Below, piece by piece: positions 16,336 through 25,227 of a stretch of DNA of 64,000 nt. The notes beneath the pieces were generated by a model that saw only the letters and a program-made list of their open reading frames with translations, had not been told where the DNA came from and did not search any database. Numbering within the stretch: position 1 is the stretch's first letter; each line of letters opens with the position of its first letter. The DNA is from Paenibacillus mendelii (GTDB taxonomy: Bacteria > Bacillota > Bacilli > Paenibacillales > Paenibacillaceae), in assembly GCF_024498075.1 (NCBI RefSeq), contig NZ_JANHOF010000002.1, positions 602,431 to 666,430 on the forward strand. The letters run 5' to 3'. The position numbers and the translations under genes were made by a program.

Positions 16336-17205
16336 TTAACCTTTCACGCCGCCAAGCATCATACCTTGTGTCAGCTTCTTCTGGAGAAGTGCGTATACAA
16401 CGATGGTCGGCACGAGAACGATAACCAACCCGGCGAACAGGGAGCCCCAATCCGTGGCATATTGCTGAATCGACATCAGATTGGACAAGCCGATCGGGAT
16501 CGTTTTCTTCGCGTCGCTCGTAATGAAGGTCATCGCCAGCACATATTCATTCCAGAAATCAAAGAAGCTGAATACGATCAAGGTGATAATCCCTGGACGG
16601 GCCATCGGCGTAATGATCCGGAAGAGCGTGCCGAAATAGCCGCAGCCATCGATCATGGCCGCTTCCTCATAGTCGTGAGGAATGGACTTCATGAAGCCTG
16701 TCAGCAGAAAGACTGAGAATGGCAGACTTCCTGTCGCATATACGGCGCTAAGCCAGAAACGATTGTCGAGCATATTCATGTCGTTCATCATAATGAACAG
16801 AGGAACGATGATATACACGCCGCCAATGAATAAACCGGCCATATAGAAATTGGTCAGAAAAGACCGCCCGCGGAATTTCATCCGACCGAGCACGTAAGCG
16901 GTGGGAACAGCCGTTAATAGCAATAACGCCATCGACATGACGACAACGAGAACCGAGTTGATCATGTAGTCGCCGATTTTGGCTGTCGTGAACGCTCGCA
17001 CGTAGTTATCGAAATTCAAGACGGAAGGAAGCGACCACGGGCTTTCCATGACCTCTGCGTTCGATTTGAACGAAGCTAGTATGTTCCATAATAATGGGTA
17101 TACGACGATTAACGTCTGAACGATTAGGAAGACGCGCAGCACAAGCTTGCCGATAACCGCAGGCGCTTTCCTTCTTGTTTGGATTGCCGTGGGGTTAGCG
17201 GACAT
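16336..17205 (-). CDS. CUT1 sugar ABC transporter permease (MalG-like)
   Basis: 289 residues, six membrane segments, and the inner-membrane coupling EAA loop (EEAAMIDGCGYFGTLFRIITP). It is the second transmembrane subunit of a carbohydrate importer, pairing with the permease encoded one base upstream. AAAGGGGG precedes the ATG. No ATPase is in the operon; this importer probably borrows a shared UgpC/MsmX-type ATPase. The sugar is unknown. Confidence 0.93.
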   Translation of the reverse strand: MSANPTAIQTRRKAPAVIGKLVLRVFLIVQTLIVVYPLLWNILASFKSNAEVMESPWSLPSVLNFDNYVRAFTTAKIGDYMINSVLVVVMSMALLLLTAVPTAYVLGRMKFRGRSFLTNFYMAGLFIGGVYIIVPLFIMMNDMNMLDNRFWLSAVYATGSLPFSVFLLTGFMKSIPHDYEEAAMIDGCGYFGTLFRIITPMARPGIITLIVFSFFDFWNEYVLAMTFITSDAKKTIPIGLSNLMSIQQYATDWGSLFAGLVIVLVPTIVVYALLQKKLTQGMMLGGVKG

Positions 17206-17206
17206 A

Positions 17207-18091
17207 TCAGTGCGACCCCCTTTCCGTTAATTTGTTGCTGATCAAGGCGAGCAGAAGCGATACGATGAATATAAACACGCCGATAGCCATCGCATAGCCG
17301 AAATTCGAATTCGTGAAAGCTTGACTGTACAGATAAGTCATCACAACTTCCGAATGTCGATCCGGTCCGCCGCCGGTCATGATGGACACGATGACGAAGC
17401 TGATCGTCAGCACGCCGTTGATGCTGAAAATAATCGTCACCCGAATAATTTCCCAGAGCATCGGAATCGTAATATGGAAAAATTGCTGAATGCGCGTCGC
17501 GCCATCCAGGCCTGCCGCTTCATACAAATCGGGCGAGATGCCGTCAATCCCTGCCATGTACATGACCATGTAATAGCCTGTTGCCTGCCAGATCAGTGTA
17601 ATCGCCAATGCCCACAGCACGGTGCGCTGATCGCCAAGCCACGATAATGCCCAATCGCCCAAGCCCAGCAGCTCGAGACCGGAATTAACGAATCCCATCG
17701 TAGGATGATAGATGAACGACCACAGGATGGCAATGACAACGAAGGATAGAATGCTCGGGAAGAAAAAGACGGTCCGGTAAATGCCGCGTTCCTTCAGCTT
17801 CGTTTGCGTCAATAAGGAAGCATTGATGAGCGCGATCAAAAGAGAAAGAACGGGAACAATAAGCATGAGGAATCCGGTGTTGCGCAGTGCGAGCAGAAAC
17901 GCTTCGTCATTAAACATATCTACGAAATTCTTCAATCCAATAAATTTGGGTGTGTCGCCGACTCCGGTCCATAAATACAAGGATTTCTGAAAGATTTGGA
18001 TCGTCGGATATACTTTGAACAGGATAAATAATGCGAGCCCGGGAAGCAGGCAGGCCGCAATGAAGAATCCCCGTCTAGTTTTCATATTCAT
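17207..18091 (-). CDS. CUT1 sugar ABC transporter permease (MalF-like)
   Basis: 294 residues, six membrane segments, EAA loop YEAAGLDGATRIQQFFHITIP. It is the first transmembrane subunit of the importer encoded with the SBP upstream and the MalG-like partner downstream. GAAAGGAAGG precedes the ATG. A hairpin between it and the SBP gene probably lowers its expression relative to the binding protein. Confidence 0.93.
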   Translation of the reverse strand: MNMKTRRGFFIAACLLPGLALFILFKVYPTIQIFQKSLYLWTGVGDTPKFIGLKNFVDMFNDEAFLLALRNTGFLMLIVPVLSLLIALINASLLTQTKLKERGIYRTVFFFPSILSFVVIAILWSFIYHPTMGFVNSGLELLGLGDWALSWLGDQRTVLWALAITLIWQATGYYMVMYMAGIDGISPDLYEAAGLDGATRIQQFFHITIPMLWEIIRVTIIFSINGVLTISFVIVSIMTGGGPDRHSEVVMTYLYSQAFTNSNFGYAMAIGVFIFIVSLLLALISNKLTERGSH

Positions 18092-18123
18092 AGGTTAGTT
18101 CCTTCCTTTCGCCCTCAAGCAGA

Positions 18124-18159
18124 AAACCTGCCGGGTTCGTCCAAACGCGCGGCAGGTTT
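18124..18159 (-). terminator. Intra-operon hairpin behind the SBP gene
   Basis: AAACCTGCCG and CGGCAGGTTT form a perfect 10-bp stem between the SBP stop and the first permease. No good T-run follows on the minus strand. Such hairpins usually stabilise the SBP message or attenuate read-through into permease genes. Confidence 0.6.
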
Positions 18160-18176
18160 CCGGGAAGCGGGAGCTC

Positions 18177-19589
18177 TTACTCGGCAGCTCCGTTATCTTT
18201 TAGCTCTTGTTGAATGTCTGTGTAGATTTTGTAAAGCTTGTCGCTGTATTCGTCAATCGTCATCTGTTTGTTCATAATCGAAGAGATCGGCTTGAATACT
18301 TCATCGTTCGGGTTGTACTTGCTGCCTTTCGCCACGGACTTGAACGCTCCGTTGACGGTGGTCATGCCGTTGTCTACCGCTTTATACACATTGTAAGTCG
18401 ACTCCGAGATGAATTCCTTCGCTTGATCGGCAGCGCCTTTAACAGCCAGCACGCCCTTCGATTTCTCGGCGTTCAGCTTAACGCTTTTGTCGCTATACAG
18501 ATATTTCAGGAATTCCTTCGCGAGCTCGGGATTCTTCGCTTTCGCCGGAATAACCATCTGCTCGATCAAGGTCATCGCCACCGCTGGCTGATCCGCTTGG
18601 AAAGCCGGGGCTCCAAGGAATCCGAATTGGAAGCCTTCTTCACGAGGCGCATCCTTCATTTCGTCTTCAAACCAAGTGCCGTTCGGGATGAACATGGCTT
18701 TGCCCTGCATGAACGCTGTCTGTGCTTGCGTATGATTCAAGGCAATCGTGCCCTTCATCAGTGCGTTGTCTTCGCTGGCGATCTTACCCAGAACGCCCCA
18801 CACTTGTTTAAACGTATCGCTCTTCCAAAACTCAGGATCATAGTTGTAGAATTGATCCAGTGCTTCTTGCCCGCCAACGTTATAAATCGAAGGAACGATC
18901 ATCTCCTCCAGATAGCCTGGATAGAGTCCTTGGTAGGTAAAGAGCGCACGGCCGTTCTCTTTAGCCGTGGCATTCAGCGCGATGAATTCGTCCCACGTCT
19001 TAGGTACGGCAATTCCTTTGTCATCCAGCATCGTCTTGTTGTACCACAGGCCCATCACACCGAAGTTGTATGGAGCCAAGAACACTTTGCCGTCTCCGTA
19101 TGGGGAGCTGGATCTGGATTCAAGAACACCAGGAATAATTTTGTCCTTGAGCGGTGCTCCGCCCTCTTCCGCAGGTGCGTTGAACACGTCGCTTAGATCC
19201 AGTAAAGCTTTATCTTTAATCAATCCGGCGAGAATCGGCGTATTGTCGCTGCCCGCGATGTACATGAAATCCGGCGGGTTGCCTGCTACGATTTTCGGCC
19301 GGACGAGCTCGGCGATTTTGGGGCTTGCCGTAATGTTGATTTTCGTGCCCGGGTAATCCTTCATGAAATCCGCAGCAATGGTATCCCAGTACTCACGGCC
19401 ATAACCGCCTTGGAATACGGCAACGTTCAGCTCCATGTTATCGAACTGTTTACCTCCGTTAGCTGCGCCATTGGACCCCGTAGCTGCAGAACCGTTGCTT
19501 TCGCCGCTATTGTTTGAACCGCATCCAGCCAATACCGACAATGCCATCACGGAAGCAGCGACTGTCGTCAACCATTTCTTATGTCTCAT
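18177..19589 (-). CDS. Sugar ABC transporter substrate-binding lipoprotein
   Basis: 470 residues. Signal peptide with lipobox LAGC (Cys23), a Ser/Gly/Asn-rich linker, then a family 1 extracellular solute-binding fold (GREYWDTIAADFMKDYPGTKINI; DLSDVF; GLWYNKTMLDDKGIAVPKTWDEF). It delivers a carbohydrate to the permeases encoded downstream. GGGGGA precedes the ATG. The gene follows a YesN/YesM-type pair, whose members commonly regulate adjacent carbohydrate transport genes. Confidence 0.93.
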   Translation of the reverse strand: MRHKKWLTTVAASVMALSVLAGCGSNNSGESNGSAATGSNGAANGGKQFDNMELNVAVFQGGYGREYWDTIAADFMKDYPGTKINITASPKIAELVRPKIVAGNPPDFMYIAGSDNTPILAGLIKDKALLDLSDVFNAPAEEGGAPLKDKIIPGVLESRSSSPYGDGKVFLAPYNFGVMGLWYNKTMLDDKGIAVPKTWDEFIALNATAKENGRALFTYQGLYPGYLEEMIVPSIYNVGGQEALDQFYNYDPEFWKSDTFKQVWGVLGKIASEDNALMKGTIALNHTQAQTAFMQGKAMFIPNGTWFEDEMKDAPREEGFQFGFLGAPAFQADQPAVAMTLIEQMVIPAKAKNPELAKEFLKYLYSDKSVKLNAEKSKGVLAVKGAADQAKEFISESTYNVYKAVDNGMTTVNGAFKSVAKGSKYNPNDEVFKPISSIMNKQMTIDEYSDKLYKIYTDIQQELKDNGAAE

Positions 19590-19619
19590 AGTTGGTCCCC
19601 CTTATCCTTCATGGCTCTA

Positions 19620-19647
19620 ATTATAAACGCCAAGGGTTCTCGGCCAA
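19620..19647 (-). promoter_or_regulatory. Probable promoter of the SBP-permease operon
   Basis: Minus-strand -10 TATAAT (19620-19625), a 16-base spacer and a weak -35 TTGGCC (19642-19647). A perfect -10 with a poor -35 fits a promoter that needs an activator such as the upstream AraC-type response regulator. Confidence 0.45.
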
Positions 19648-19767
19648 ATGAACAAAAGGCATGATGTTCATGGACAATTTTAATCTTGCCGGACCGGATT
19701 TCAGGCGGAACTGGACAATTATCTGACATCATCTTAAAATCGTACAGGTTTCGAGTTTCACCGTCAG

Positions 19768-21348
19768 CTAGGTCATTTTCACATTCTTAGGTGCGATCCC
19801 ATAGCGCTTCTTGAACAGCCGGTTAAAATAAAACGGATCGGGAATGCCGACTTCGATCGCCACTTGTTTGACCAAGTATTTGCCGGAGGCAAGCATTTCA
19901 TGCGCTTTGACCATGCGTATCTCATTAAGCGAGGTCAGGATGCTCACCCCGGTTTCAGCCTTGAACACCTGACATAAATAAGGCTCCGACAAACCAACAT
20001 GAGAGGCAATATCCGCGATGGTTATCCGATTCGAATAGTTCTCCTCCAAGTACAATTGCGCTTGACGCACTTCCCCTCTCGCGACGGGAAGATCAGGGAG
20101 TCTTCTCGCCGAATCGGCGACTTCCTCGGCGAGCTCCCGGATCGTTTCCTTCAGCGCTGAATCACCGTTTGCCGCTTCGATTCGCTCGAGCCACGGCTTC
20201 TCGTCCCACCCGTACCGGACCCCCAGCTCCTCCGTGTTGGCCAGGCTCCAGACGCCGCCGCTAATCGCCCGTTTCAACATGCGCGGGTGGACATTGCGCT
20301 CGGCCGCCGTTTCAATCAGACGCAGCGCACTCTCCGCCCATATGTCAATCGAGCCGGCACTCGGCTTCCGCAGGCTGTCAACCAGCTTAGCCTCTGCCAG
20401 CCGGAATTTCTCGTCTCCTTCGATCGTCATCAAGCGATTTGATAAACAGCCCACTCTTGGCTGCGCATAGAAGAACAATCCTTCCGCTTGCCGGCTGAGG
20501 TTCATCTCCGCAGCAAGCTCCTCCATATTGGCCGCTGCCGCAGCGTAAACCACGCTAATTTGCACATTGTAATACATCGACGCCAAGCTGATCATTCTTC
20601 GGGCAAGATCATCCGGGTCCGCGAACGCTTGGTTCGCCAGGTAAGCCGTCACGAGCAGAAAGCGCAGTTGATCTGAGCGTATGGCGTACGTCCATCGGCT
20701 TCCTGAGAATAAGCTGTCGGCAAGTTTATCCAGTGTTTCCTGAAAGCTGCCTGATTGACGAAGCCCTTGCTCATCTGCTGTCAGCAGCACAACGAAGGAA
20801 TAGACTCGAAGCCCCGCAGCCGCGATCAAGTCTTCATTCTTGCCGGCTGCATGCCTGAGAGGAGCGGCCGGATGAGCCGAATCCATCTCCCGAAGCATCG
20901 CGGGGATGTCATCCTTTGCCTCCGGGCGATTCGCGGATATCTCCGGCTGAACACCTCGCTTCTCCTGTTTAGCATCCAGCTTAGCCGCCATCTCCTCCAG
21001 CACGCGCATGAAGCTTTCCGTTTTTAACGTCAGTTTGAGCAAATAATCATGCGCCCCGCATTTTAACGCTTCACGTACCAGATCGAAATCATTGTAATTG
21101 CTCAAGACGAGCACTTCTCCGTCGAAACCGCCTGACATCAGCTGCTTGATCAGCTCCAGGCCATCCATCTCCGGCATCTTAATATCCGTAATTATAATGT
21201 CGGCGCCCACATTACGGGCCATGTCCAGCGCAGATACGCCGCTGGCAGCTGCGCCGGCGTATTCAAAGCGGCTGCCTTCCCAGCGGATCAACGTTTTGAC
21301 CGCATGGCGCACAATCATTTCATCATCGACAATAAGTACCTTATACAT
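19768..21348 (-). CDS. YesN-type response regulator with AraC DNA-binding domain
   Basis: 526 residues. Receiver domain at ~1-120 with the phosphoacceptor Asp in DIIITDIKMPEMDG and the conserved Lys in YLLKLTLK. A long middle region (130-415) of the kind seen in this family is not otherwise recognised. The last ~100 residues are an AraC-type double helix-turn-helix (ITIADIASHVGLSEPYLCQVFK; IPDPFYFNRLFKKRYG). It is the partner of the kinase encoded upstream with an 8-base overlap and likely activates the sugar importer genes downstream. Confidence 0.93.
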   Translation of the reverse strand: MYKVLIVDDEMIVRHAVKTLIRWEGSRFEYAGAAASGVSALDMARNVGADIIITDIKMPEMDGLELIKQLMSGGFDGEVLVLSNYNDFDLVREALKCGAHDYLLKLTLKTESFMRVLEEMAAKLDAKQEKRGVQPEISANRPEAKDDIPAMLREMDSAHPAAPLRHAAGKNEDLIAAAGLRVYSFVVLLTADEQGLRQSGSFQETLDKLADSLFSGSRWTYAIRSDQLRFLLVTAYLANQAFADPDDLARRMISLASMYYNVQISVVYAAAAANMEELAAEMNLSRQAEGLFFYAQPRVGCLSNRLMTIEGDEKFRLAEAKLVDSLRKPSAGSIDIWAESALRLIETAAERNVHPRMLKRAISGGVWSLANTEELGVRYGWDEKPWLERIEAANGDSALKETIRELAEEVADSARRLPDLPVARGEVRQAQLYLEENYSNRITIADIASHVGLSEPYLCQVFKAETGVSILTSLNEIRMVKAHEMLASGKYLVKQVAIEVGIPDPFYFNRLFKKRYGIAPKNVKMT

Positions 21349-23146
21349 GTCCCTGACCTTCCTTCGTCAGAATTGGCAGCGTAATGATCGTTTCCGTGCC
21401 TTGGTTCACCTGGCTGCGGGTCACTAAGCCATAGGCGGATCCGAAGTGGATGCGGATACGCTCGTCTACATTGGATATCCCGATTCCCGACAGCTTCTCA
21501 TGAGAAACCTTCCGGGATTGCATGTCATTCATGTCGAAGCCCTTGCCGTCATCTGCAATTCGGATTCGGAGGAAAGGCCCCTCCTTGAATCCCTCGACCC
21601 GAATGCCTACCCTGCGCCCATCCTCGCTCCCGGCATGAAGAATGGAATTCTCGACGATCGGCTGCAGAATGAATTTGGGTACCAGAAACGTATATAACTC
21701 GTCCTGCTTCATCTCGCAAGAAAGCTTGAACGAATCTCCGTATCGAATGCGCTGAATCGTCGCGTAGTGGAGCAGGTTGTTAATTTCCATCTCCAGCGGA
21801 ATATACTCTTCCTTGACGAGAATCGTGTTGCGGAGCAGCTCGGATAAGGATTCGATCCCTTGGCGGACCGGATCGATGCCGCTCATCATGGCACTCCACT
21901 TGAGCGAATTCAGCGTATTAAATAAAAAGTGGGGGTTGATCTGCGCCTGAAGCATTTTTAATTCAGCCTCCCGCTTCGCCTGCTGCTCCGATTCCACCTG
22001 GTAGATCAGGTTCTTGAGCTGCCCGACCATCCTGTCGATCGTTTCCGTCAGCTTGCCCATCTCATCCGGATGGGATCTCCCGATCTTGGTCTCCAGCTGC
22101 CCCATCCGGATCTGATTGGCATACTGCAGCAAGGATTTCATCGGACTGTTGATACTGAAATAGATCCACATCGCCAGCATCCCGGAAAGCAGCAGCGTGA
22201 TGAGGCAGATAAAGACGATATTGCCTCTCATCGCGGACAGCTCCGAGACGAGGAACGAGTGAGGGACAAGACCGATCAGGTACCAATCGGCGGACCGGAT
22301 ATAAGAGCTTGCCACAAGTGTCTTCTTCTCTCCGACCTGCGCATAGAACGGCTGATCTTTGTGAGGTCCGGTCACCTGCCCGTACACGTTCTGGTTCTCA
22401 AACAATGTGCCTTGGGGGATATCCGGGGATACGGACGACACGACCGTGCCGCTTGCATCGGAGATGTAGATGCTGCTGCCGGCACCCAGATCGGATTGTC
22501 CGTACGTATTTCGGGTGAAGACCTTCTCGTCGATCAGAATGATAAGATAGCCGAGCCGCTTGTTCGTATTGTCCTCCGCAAATACCGCGCGGCTGAGCGC
22601 AATCCGATTCGTTCCCCGGTTGGAGCGGATATATGTCCAATTGGCGTTCCCTCGCGCCGTGTTGACCCCTTCCGCGATATGGCTCAATTGATTATCCGGA
22701 TACCATTCGAAACCCAAGTCGAACAGCGGGCGTCCATCATTCGTAAGAATAATGACATTCGAGAGATTGCTCAGCCGAAAAATCTGCTCTCCCAGCTCAT
22801 TGCTGATCCGGCTCTGCAGCTCGTTCTTCTCGTAATCGGTCAACGAGTCGAATTTAGGCAAGCCGCCCTGAATCAATGGGTGGATGATGATATTCTCACT
22901 GAGGGTTTCATACTGCTCCAGCTCGCGGGTCACGTTCTGAGACAGCTCGGATAAGATTTGCATCGTCGAGGCGCTCAGCTTATTGGTGATTGAAGCCTCA
23001 TATCTCATGTTCGAGTAGAAGGCGACGAATAAGACCGGCAGTAAGGATGTGATCAGAAAAGCGGCCAACAGCCGGTGTTTGATCGAGAGCCGCCGCAGGA
23101 TGAATGATGCATTCTTGAGATTCGCAATTCGATTTTCACTAGCCAT
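21341..23146 (-). CDS. YesM-type sensor histidine kinase
   Basis: About 601 residues. Two membrane segments (~25-45 and ~300-320) frame an extracellular dCache-like sensor region. A HAMP domain follows, then a His_kinase domain with the phosphoacceptor His in QAQINPHFLFNTLNSLKW, and an HATPase with DDGKGFD. It senses an extracytoplasmic signal, probably a sugar or the loaded binding protein. The ATG at 23146 is preferred over the GTG at 23155 because of the AGTAGG spacing. The 3' end overlaps the response regulator gene. Confidence 0.92.
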   Translation of the reverse strand: MASENRIANLKNASFILRRLSIKHRLLAAFLITSLLPVLFVAFYSNMRYEASITNKLSASTMQILSELSQNVTRELEQYETLSENIIIHPLIQGGLPKFDSLTDYEKNELQSRISNELGEQIFRLSNLSNVIILTNDGRPLFDLGFEWYPDNQLSHIAEGVNTARGNANWTYIRSNRGTNRIALSRAVFAEDNTNKRLGYLIILIDEKVFTRNTYGQSDLGAGSSIYISDASGTVVSSVSPDIPQGTLFENQNVYGQVTGPHKDQPFYAQVGEKKTLVASSYIRSADWYLIGLVPHSFLVSELSAMRGNIVFICLITLLLSGMLAMWIYFSINSPMKSLLQYANQIRMGQLETKIGRSHPDEMGKLTETIDRMVGQLKNLIYQVESEQQAKREAELKMLQAQINPHFLFNTLNSLKWSAMMSGIDPVRQGIESLSELLRNTILVKEEYIPLEMEINNLLHYATIQRIRYGDSFKLSCEMKQDELYTFLVPKFILQPIVENSILHAGSEDGRRVGIRVEGFKEGPFLRIRIADDGKGFDMNDMQSRKVSHEKLSGIGISNVDERIRIHFGSAYGLVTRSQVNQGTETIITLPILTKEGQGHV

Positions 23147-23286
23147 TATCCGCACCTACTTTAGTCTTGCAATTTAGTATTATTATGTTAACAGCAGATA
23201 TGTAGATTGACAAACAGCCAGCGCAATGTCGTTTCTTATTATGCCCCTGATGTTCATAACTGCCCCTGCTAAAGTAAATCATTCCA

Positions 23287-23322
23287 CAAAAAAGGGCAGC
23301 CCCCGATTGCTGGGGCTGCCCT
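23287..23322 (-). terminator. Terminator of cluster 1
   Basis: AGGGCAGCCCC and GGGGCTGCCCT form a perfect 11-bp GC-rich stem with an eight-base loop. On the minus strand it is followed by six T. It marks the 3' end of the long cluster-1 operon. Confidence 0.9.
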
Positions 23323-23349
23323 GTCCTGCTTCGAATTATGATCTCGTGT

Positions 23350-24339
23350 TTATTCCACCAATCCCGTTCTCTCCACGCTCTCCACGAAATACCGCTGAGC
23401 GAATAAATAGAGGAGCAGCGGCGGCAGAATCGTCAAGAAGCTCGCCGCCATCTTAATCGGCTCCGCCAAATAGGCGGGCATCTCCGAGGCCTTCATCAAA
23501 TTGTCGAGCGACTGGCCCAGTCGGGACATCTGCACCGCGAGCGGCACATCTTCTGCTCCTCCGAGAAACATCCTCGGCATATAGGTATCATTCCACGTCC
23601 AGACGAAGGAAAAGAGGAAGACAACGATAATCGCCGGCTTCGCCAGCGGAAACATCACCTTCAAGTAAAATTTAATTGCGCTCGCGCCGTCGATTTTGGC
23701 TGCCTCCTCCAGCTCTCTGGGCTGGGTCATGAAAAACTGCCGGTAGATGATCACGAACAGCGAGCCTTTCACCCCGAAGCCGAATAAGGCCGGTATGACC
23801 AAGGAAACGAGCGAATTATCGAGTCCTGCCCAGCGGTAGGCGAGAATCGAAGGCAGCACGACCACCTGAGGCGGGATAATAAAAGCCACCAGCAGCAGCA
23901 CGAACGCGATCCGCTTGAACGGAAATTCAAGACGGGCGAAGGCATAGCCTGCAAACCCGCAGGAGATGCAATGAAATACGGCAACAAGCAGGGCGACAAT
24001 GATACTGATGATGACCGACTTCTCATACTTCAGCACTTCCCAAGCGGCAGAGAGATGCCCCATGTAGAGCGTGGATGGAATCCAGGTGACCGTCGGATCG
24101 ATGATATCCTTACCGTTCATGAGCATCTTGACAACCATCTTTAGAACCGGCTGAATGTAAATATACGAGGTCGATAAGAATATCGCGTATAGAAAGAGCT
24201 TGAACACGAGGCCATTGTTTATTTCGCGTCCAAGCAGGGCGTAACGCACCTTCCTGACTTTGTTTTTCATGCCCAGCTTGCGTCCGAGCCCCCGCTTGAG
24301 CGTCCACTTGCTTTTGACAAGATCCAGTTTTGTTGACAT
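23350..24339 (-). CDS. Cluster 1 permease B2 (CUT1, MalG-like)
   Basis: 329 residues, six membrane segments after a ~45-residue basic N-terminal extension. EAA loop EEAAKIDGASAIKFYLKVMFP; the VAFIIPPQVVVLP segment and the C-terminal ERTGLVE are shared with the corresponding permease of cluster 2 (52732-53643). It is the second subunit of permease pair B and the last gene of cluster 1. Eleven bases separate it from its partner, with AAGGGGG before the ATG. Confidence 0.93.
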   Translation of the reverse strand: MSTKLDLVKSKWTLKRGLGRKLGMKNKVRKVRYALLGREINNGLVFKLFLYAIFLSTSYIYIQPVLKMVVKMLMNGKDIIDPTVTWIPSTLYMGHLSAAWEVLKYEKSVIISIIVALLVAVFHCISCGFAGYAFARLEFPFKRIAFVLLLVAFIIPPQVVVLPSILAYRWAGLDNSLVSLVIPALFGFGVKGSLFVIIYRQFFMTQPRELEEAAKIDGASAIKFYLKVMFPLAKPAIIVVFLFSFVWTWNDTYMPRMFLGGAEDVPLAVQMSRLGQSLDNLMKASEMPAYLAEPIKMAASFLTILPPLLLYLFAQRYFVESVERTGLVE

Positions 24340-24350
24340 GAGCAGCCCCC

Positions 24351-25223
24351 TTATCGCCTTGCTCCGGAACGGTTTCGGCTTAGCCTGACGTAGAAGAGCA
24401 GAACCACGGACAAGAAAATGATGATAATCATAAAGTAGATCCAGACCAACGCGCTGTTATATCCATATGAACCCTGGCCGTTCCCTATCAAATCCATGAT
24501 CGGATTGAACGGATAAGTAAACAAATCGACGACCGTGTAGATTAAATTCAGCAGAATGAAGGGGGACATCGCCGGCAGCGTGATTTTCCAAAACACTTCC
24601 CAAGGCGAAGCTCCGTCAATTCTCGCAGACTCATAAGCTGAGGCGGATATCGTCTGCCTTCCCGCCAAGAATAGAATGATCTGCACGCCTGAGAACCATA
24701 GGACGAGAACGAAACGGTTCAATACCTGCTTGATCGGATTCGTCCATGAGCTATCGCCGAGAACCATATTCAAGTAGCTGGACAACTCGTACCGTTCAAG
24801 AAATCCCAGGCTGCCTTCGCCCTGATTGACGAATTCCGTCAGCACATACCCGGTTGAGAATATGACGGGCAAGAAGAAAATCGCCCGGAACAGCATTCTG
24901 CCGCGCAGCTTCTGGTTTAGCAGAATCGCGATAAGCAGGGAGAAGACCAGGATGACCGGAATCATCACAATCGCTTCCTGAAAGAACGGTATGATACTGT
25001 CGTATAGTGCCGAGCTTTCGAACAAGATCGATTTGAAATATTTGAATCCGACATAGTCGTATTTCATCTGAAACGGCAGCACCTTGACGTTGTGAAAGCT
25101 CATGTAGAGCGAGAATAGGAGCGGAAACGCCAGAAATGCCATAAAGCCAAGCAGCCAAGGAAGGATAAATAACGAGCCTTCCAAATTGCGCATGGTTTTG
25201 CCCTTAAGGATCCGTTTTTTCAT
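24351..25223 (-). CDS. Cluster 1 permease B1 (CUT1, MalF-like)
   Basis: 290 residues, six membrane segments, EAA loop YESARIDGASPWEVFWKITLP. The AIFFLPVIFSTGYVLTE block is repeated almost unchanged in its cluster 2 homologue (53652-54530). The frame is open to 25256, but AGGAGGGG eight bases before the ATG at 25223 decides the start. It forms pair B with the following gene. It sits directly behind the DUF5696 gene, as in cluster 2. Confidence 0.93.
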   Translation of the reverse strand: MKKRILKGKTMRNLEGSLFILPWLLGFMAFLAFPLLFSLYMSFHNVKVLPFQMKYDYVGFKYFKSILFESSALYDSIIPFFQEAIVMIPVILVFSLLIAILLNQKLRGRMLFRAIFFLPVIFSTGYVLTEFVNQGEGSLGFLERYELSSYLNMVLGDSSWTNPIKQVLNRFVLVLWFSGVQIILFLAGRQTISASAYESARIDGASPWEVFWKITLPAMSPFILLNLIYTVVDLFTYPFNPIMDLIGNGQGSYGYNSALVWIYFMIIIIFLSVVLLFYVRLSRNRSGARR

Positions 25224-25227
25224 CGCC

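Noticed and set aside
18207..19196. 329-codon frame opposite the SBP gene
   Set aside because: Antisense shadow of a clearly recognised lipoprotein gene; translation is Arg/His/Val-rich without domain signs.
22070..22954. 294-codon frame opposite the YesM-type kinase gene
   Set aside because: Antisense shadow; the minus strand encodes recognised HAMP and kinase domains over the same stretch.
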